NCBI GenBank assembly: GCA_028870615.1
Contig: JAGWPH010000252.1
Coordinates: 1 to 14,475 of the forward strand
Length of the DNA stretch: 14,475 bases
From: Betaproteobacteria bacterium
GTDB taxonomy: Bacteria; Pseudomonadota; Gammaproteobacteria; Burkholderiales; Ferrovaceae
Direction of reading: 5' to 3'
This document shows, piece by piece, positions 13,267-14,475 of this stretch; position 1 is the first letter of the stretch; each line of letters begins with the position of its first letter. Under the pieces are notes generated by a model. The model did no database searches. It was not told the DNA's origin and saw only the letters and a list, made by a program, of their open reading frames with translations. A program made the position numbers and the translations under genes.

Positions 13267-14403
13267 GTGACGGGAATCCTTAAAATTGCTCTCAAACTCC
13301 TTGTCAATGACAAAAGTAAGTTTTCTGCGCTTTTGGTCGGAATCACCTTCGCAGTGTTCCTCATGGTCATGATGACGTCCATGTTCTCGGGAATTCTGAC
13401 ACGCGCCTCCGCCACCGTTCTCAACATTGGTGCAAAAGTCTGGGTGATGGATCCGGCGGTCAACAATGTCGCCAGCAGTATCCCCATGCCGGATTATGTT
13501 CTGGATGCGGTCAGAAGCATCAACGGGGTCAAATATGCCGTTCCTTTGTATTCGGGTGGGGCGCTGGTCAAACTGCGTAGCGGCTCCTACCAGTTTGTGA
13601 CGGTCATGGGCCTGGACGATTCCACGCTGTTTGGCAGGCCCGAGCTCCTGGCAGGAAAAATCGAAGATATCTTTGCGGAAAATGCTTTCGTCGTCGTACA
13701 GGATGCCGAATTTGGCAAGCTGGAAAATCCAAAAATAGGGACTGAGTTCGAAATCAATGATCACCGGGGGGTGGTGGTGGGCCTCGCGAAAGTCAACACT
13801 TCCGGCCTGTTTGGGGTCCCCACGCTCTACACCACCTTTAGCAGGGCCATCACCTACATTCCTTCGACACGATTTACGGCAGCCTACATCTTGATTGAGC
13901 CCAAAGGCAGCGGAGATCTTTCGTACATCAAGCAGCAAGTCCAGAAACTGGGCTATGAGGCCCTGACCAAGGATGAATTCATCCAGAAAATTTCCAATTT
14001 CTACAAATACAACACGGGCCTGGGCATTAACGTGCTGTTAATGACCATCATCAGTTTCATCGTTGGCCTGTCCATATCGGGACAAACGTTTTATACCTTC
14101 ATCCTTGAAAACCTGGAAAAGTTTGGTGCATTGAAAGCGATCGGCGCAAAAGGGCGCGAGCTGATCACCATGATTCTGTTCCAGGCCACATTTACGGCGC
14201 TGACAGCCTATGGCCTGGGGGTGGGCCTGGCCACGACCCTCATTGTGGTGGCGAGGCTGAGATTGCCCGATTATGCAGCCCAGATCACTTACGCCAATCT
14301 CGGACTGGCTTTTGTCATGGTGCTGATCATCGCAGGCGTTTCCAGCTACATCGGTATCCGCAAAGTTATCCGGATCGAGCCGTTTGACATCTTCAGGAGT
14401 TGA
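13267..14403 (+). CDS. ABC transporter permease, MacB/DevC (FtsX-like) type
   Basis: The 378-residue protein has the four-segment FtsX/MacB layout: one N-terminal membrane helix (about 20-42, LLVGITFAVFLMVMMTSM), a periplasmic domain of about 220 residues, then three helices near 265-285, 300-330 and 345-365. The cytoplasmic coupling stretch ENLEKFGALKAIGAKGRELI is the family hallmark and contacts the ATPase. The C-terminus ends in EPFDIFRS, close to the usual PxxxFR tail. The start codon is GTG at 13267 with AGGTGAG 5 nt upstream. The ATPase gene begins 1 bp after its stop, so the two are one operon. DevC-type permeases usually work with a membrane-fusion protein and an outer-membrane channel to export lipids, peptides or glycolipids from the periplasm; those partners would lie outside the window. 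Confidence 0.88.
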   Translation: MTGILKIALKLLVNDKSKFSALLVGITFAVFLMVMMTSMFSGILTRASATVLNIGAKVWVMDPAVNNVASSIPMPDYVLDAVRSINGVKYAVPLYSGGALVKLRSGSYQFVTVMGLDDSTLFGRPELLAGKIEDIFAENAFVVVQDAEFGKLENPKIGTEFEINDHRGVVVGLAKVNTSGLFGVPTLYTTFSRAITYIPSTRFTAAYILIEPKGSGDLSYIKQQVQKLGYEALTKDEFIQKISNFYKYNTGLGINVLLMTIISFIVGLSISGQTFYTFILENLEKFGALKAIGAKGRELITMILFQATFTALTAYGLGVGLATTLIVVARLRLPDYAAQITYANLGLAFVMVLIIAGVSSYIGIRKVIRIEPFDIFRS

Positions 14404-14404
14404 C

Positions 14405-14475
14405 GTGGCAAATCTGGCTGTCAGGGCCCAGGGACTGACCAAGTGGTTTGGCGAGGACGAAGCAAAAACCTTTGC
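14405..14475 (+). CDS. ABC transporter ATP-binding protein (N-terminus only, cut by window edge)
   Basis: The start codon is GTG at 14405, 1 bp after the permease stop, with AGGAG 5 nt upstream inside the permease's last codons. The visible residues MANLAVRAQGLTKWFGEDEAKTF match the opening of MacB/LolD/DevA-type ATPases, where an aromatic residue in the GLTKWFG stretch stacks on the adenine and a G-x-G/D-E loop follows. The Walker motifs are beyond the edge. It is the energy subunit for the adjacent permease. Confidence 0.82.
   Translation, partial: MANLAVRAQGLTKWFGEDEAKTF

Noticed and set aside
1..14475. Mobile elements, CRISPR, tRNA, rRNA, toxin-antitoxin or defence genes
   Set aside because: No transposase, integrase, regular spaced repeats, cloverleaf or rRNA signature was seen on either strand.

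Overview
The window is bacterial chromosomal DNA. It is gene-dense, has Shine-Dalgarno sites before most starts, and most genes are moderately GC-rich (about 55-60 % by eye). The BioC/BioH route to pimelate, the type-B esterase lipoprotein and the overall protein style suggest a proteobacterium, probably beta or gamma. I cannot name the genus from sequence alone. I saw no rRNA, tRNA, CRISPR array, insertion sequence, integrase or phage gene.

Layout. (1) Positions 1-4375 are all on the minus strand. Read in transcription order they are bioH-like esterase, bioC, mtnP, apt, mtnA, then a separately promoted NADPH-dependent FMN reductase cut by the left edge. bioH/bioC and apt/mtnA overlap by ATGA and look translationally coupled. 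The first pair belongs to biotin (pimeloyl-ACP) synthesis. The next three form a compact 5'-methylthioadenosine salvage set: MtnP releases adenine and methylthioribose-1-P, Apt recaptures the adenine, and MtnA isomerises the sugar phosphate. (2) 4376-4864 is a 489-bp spacer without a convincing gene. It separates this block from a plus-strand block. (3) 4865-7607 encodes two unrelated radical SAM enzymes: one with a textbook SPASM cysteine pattern (peptide-modifying type) and one cobalamin-binding-type enzyme of the DUF4070 family. A secreted lipoprotein type-B carboxylesterase follows. (4) 9415-12499 holds a UbiA-family prenyltransferase overlapping a HAD phosphatase (+), and convergent to them a markedly AT-richer DUF2142 membrane protein (-). 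Together these resemble a kit for making and using a polyprenyl-phosphate-linked sugar. (5) 12544-14475 holds a SAM methyltransferase, then a MacB/DevC-type ABC permease and the start of its ATPase, which runs off the right edge.

The most interesting structural signal is a 28-bp element present twice (355-382 and 12519-12546, 26 of 28 identical). It carries a perfect minus-strand TATAAT that overlaps a plus-strand TATAC(C/T). The right-hand copy fills the 44-bp gap between two divergent genes and runs into the start codon of the plus-strand one, so it looks like a bidirectional promoter. The left-hand copy sits just upstream of the FMN reductase and also ends in an ATG that opens a 35-codon frame.
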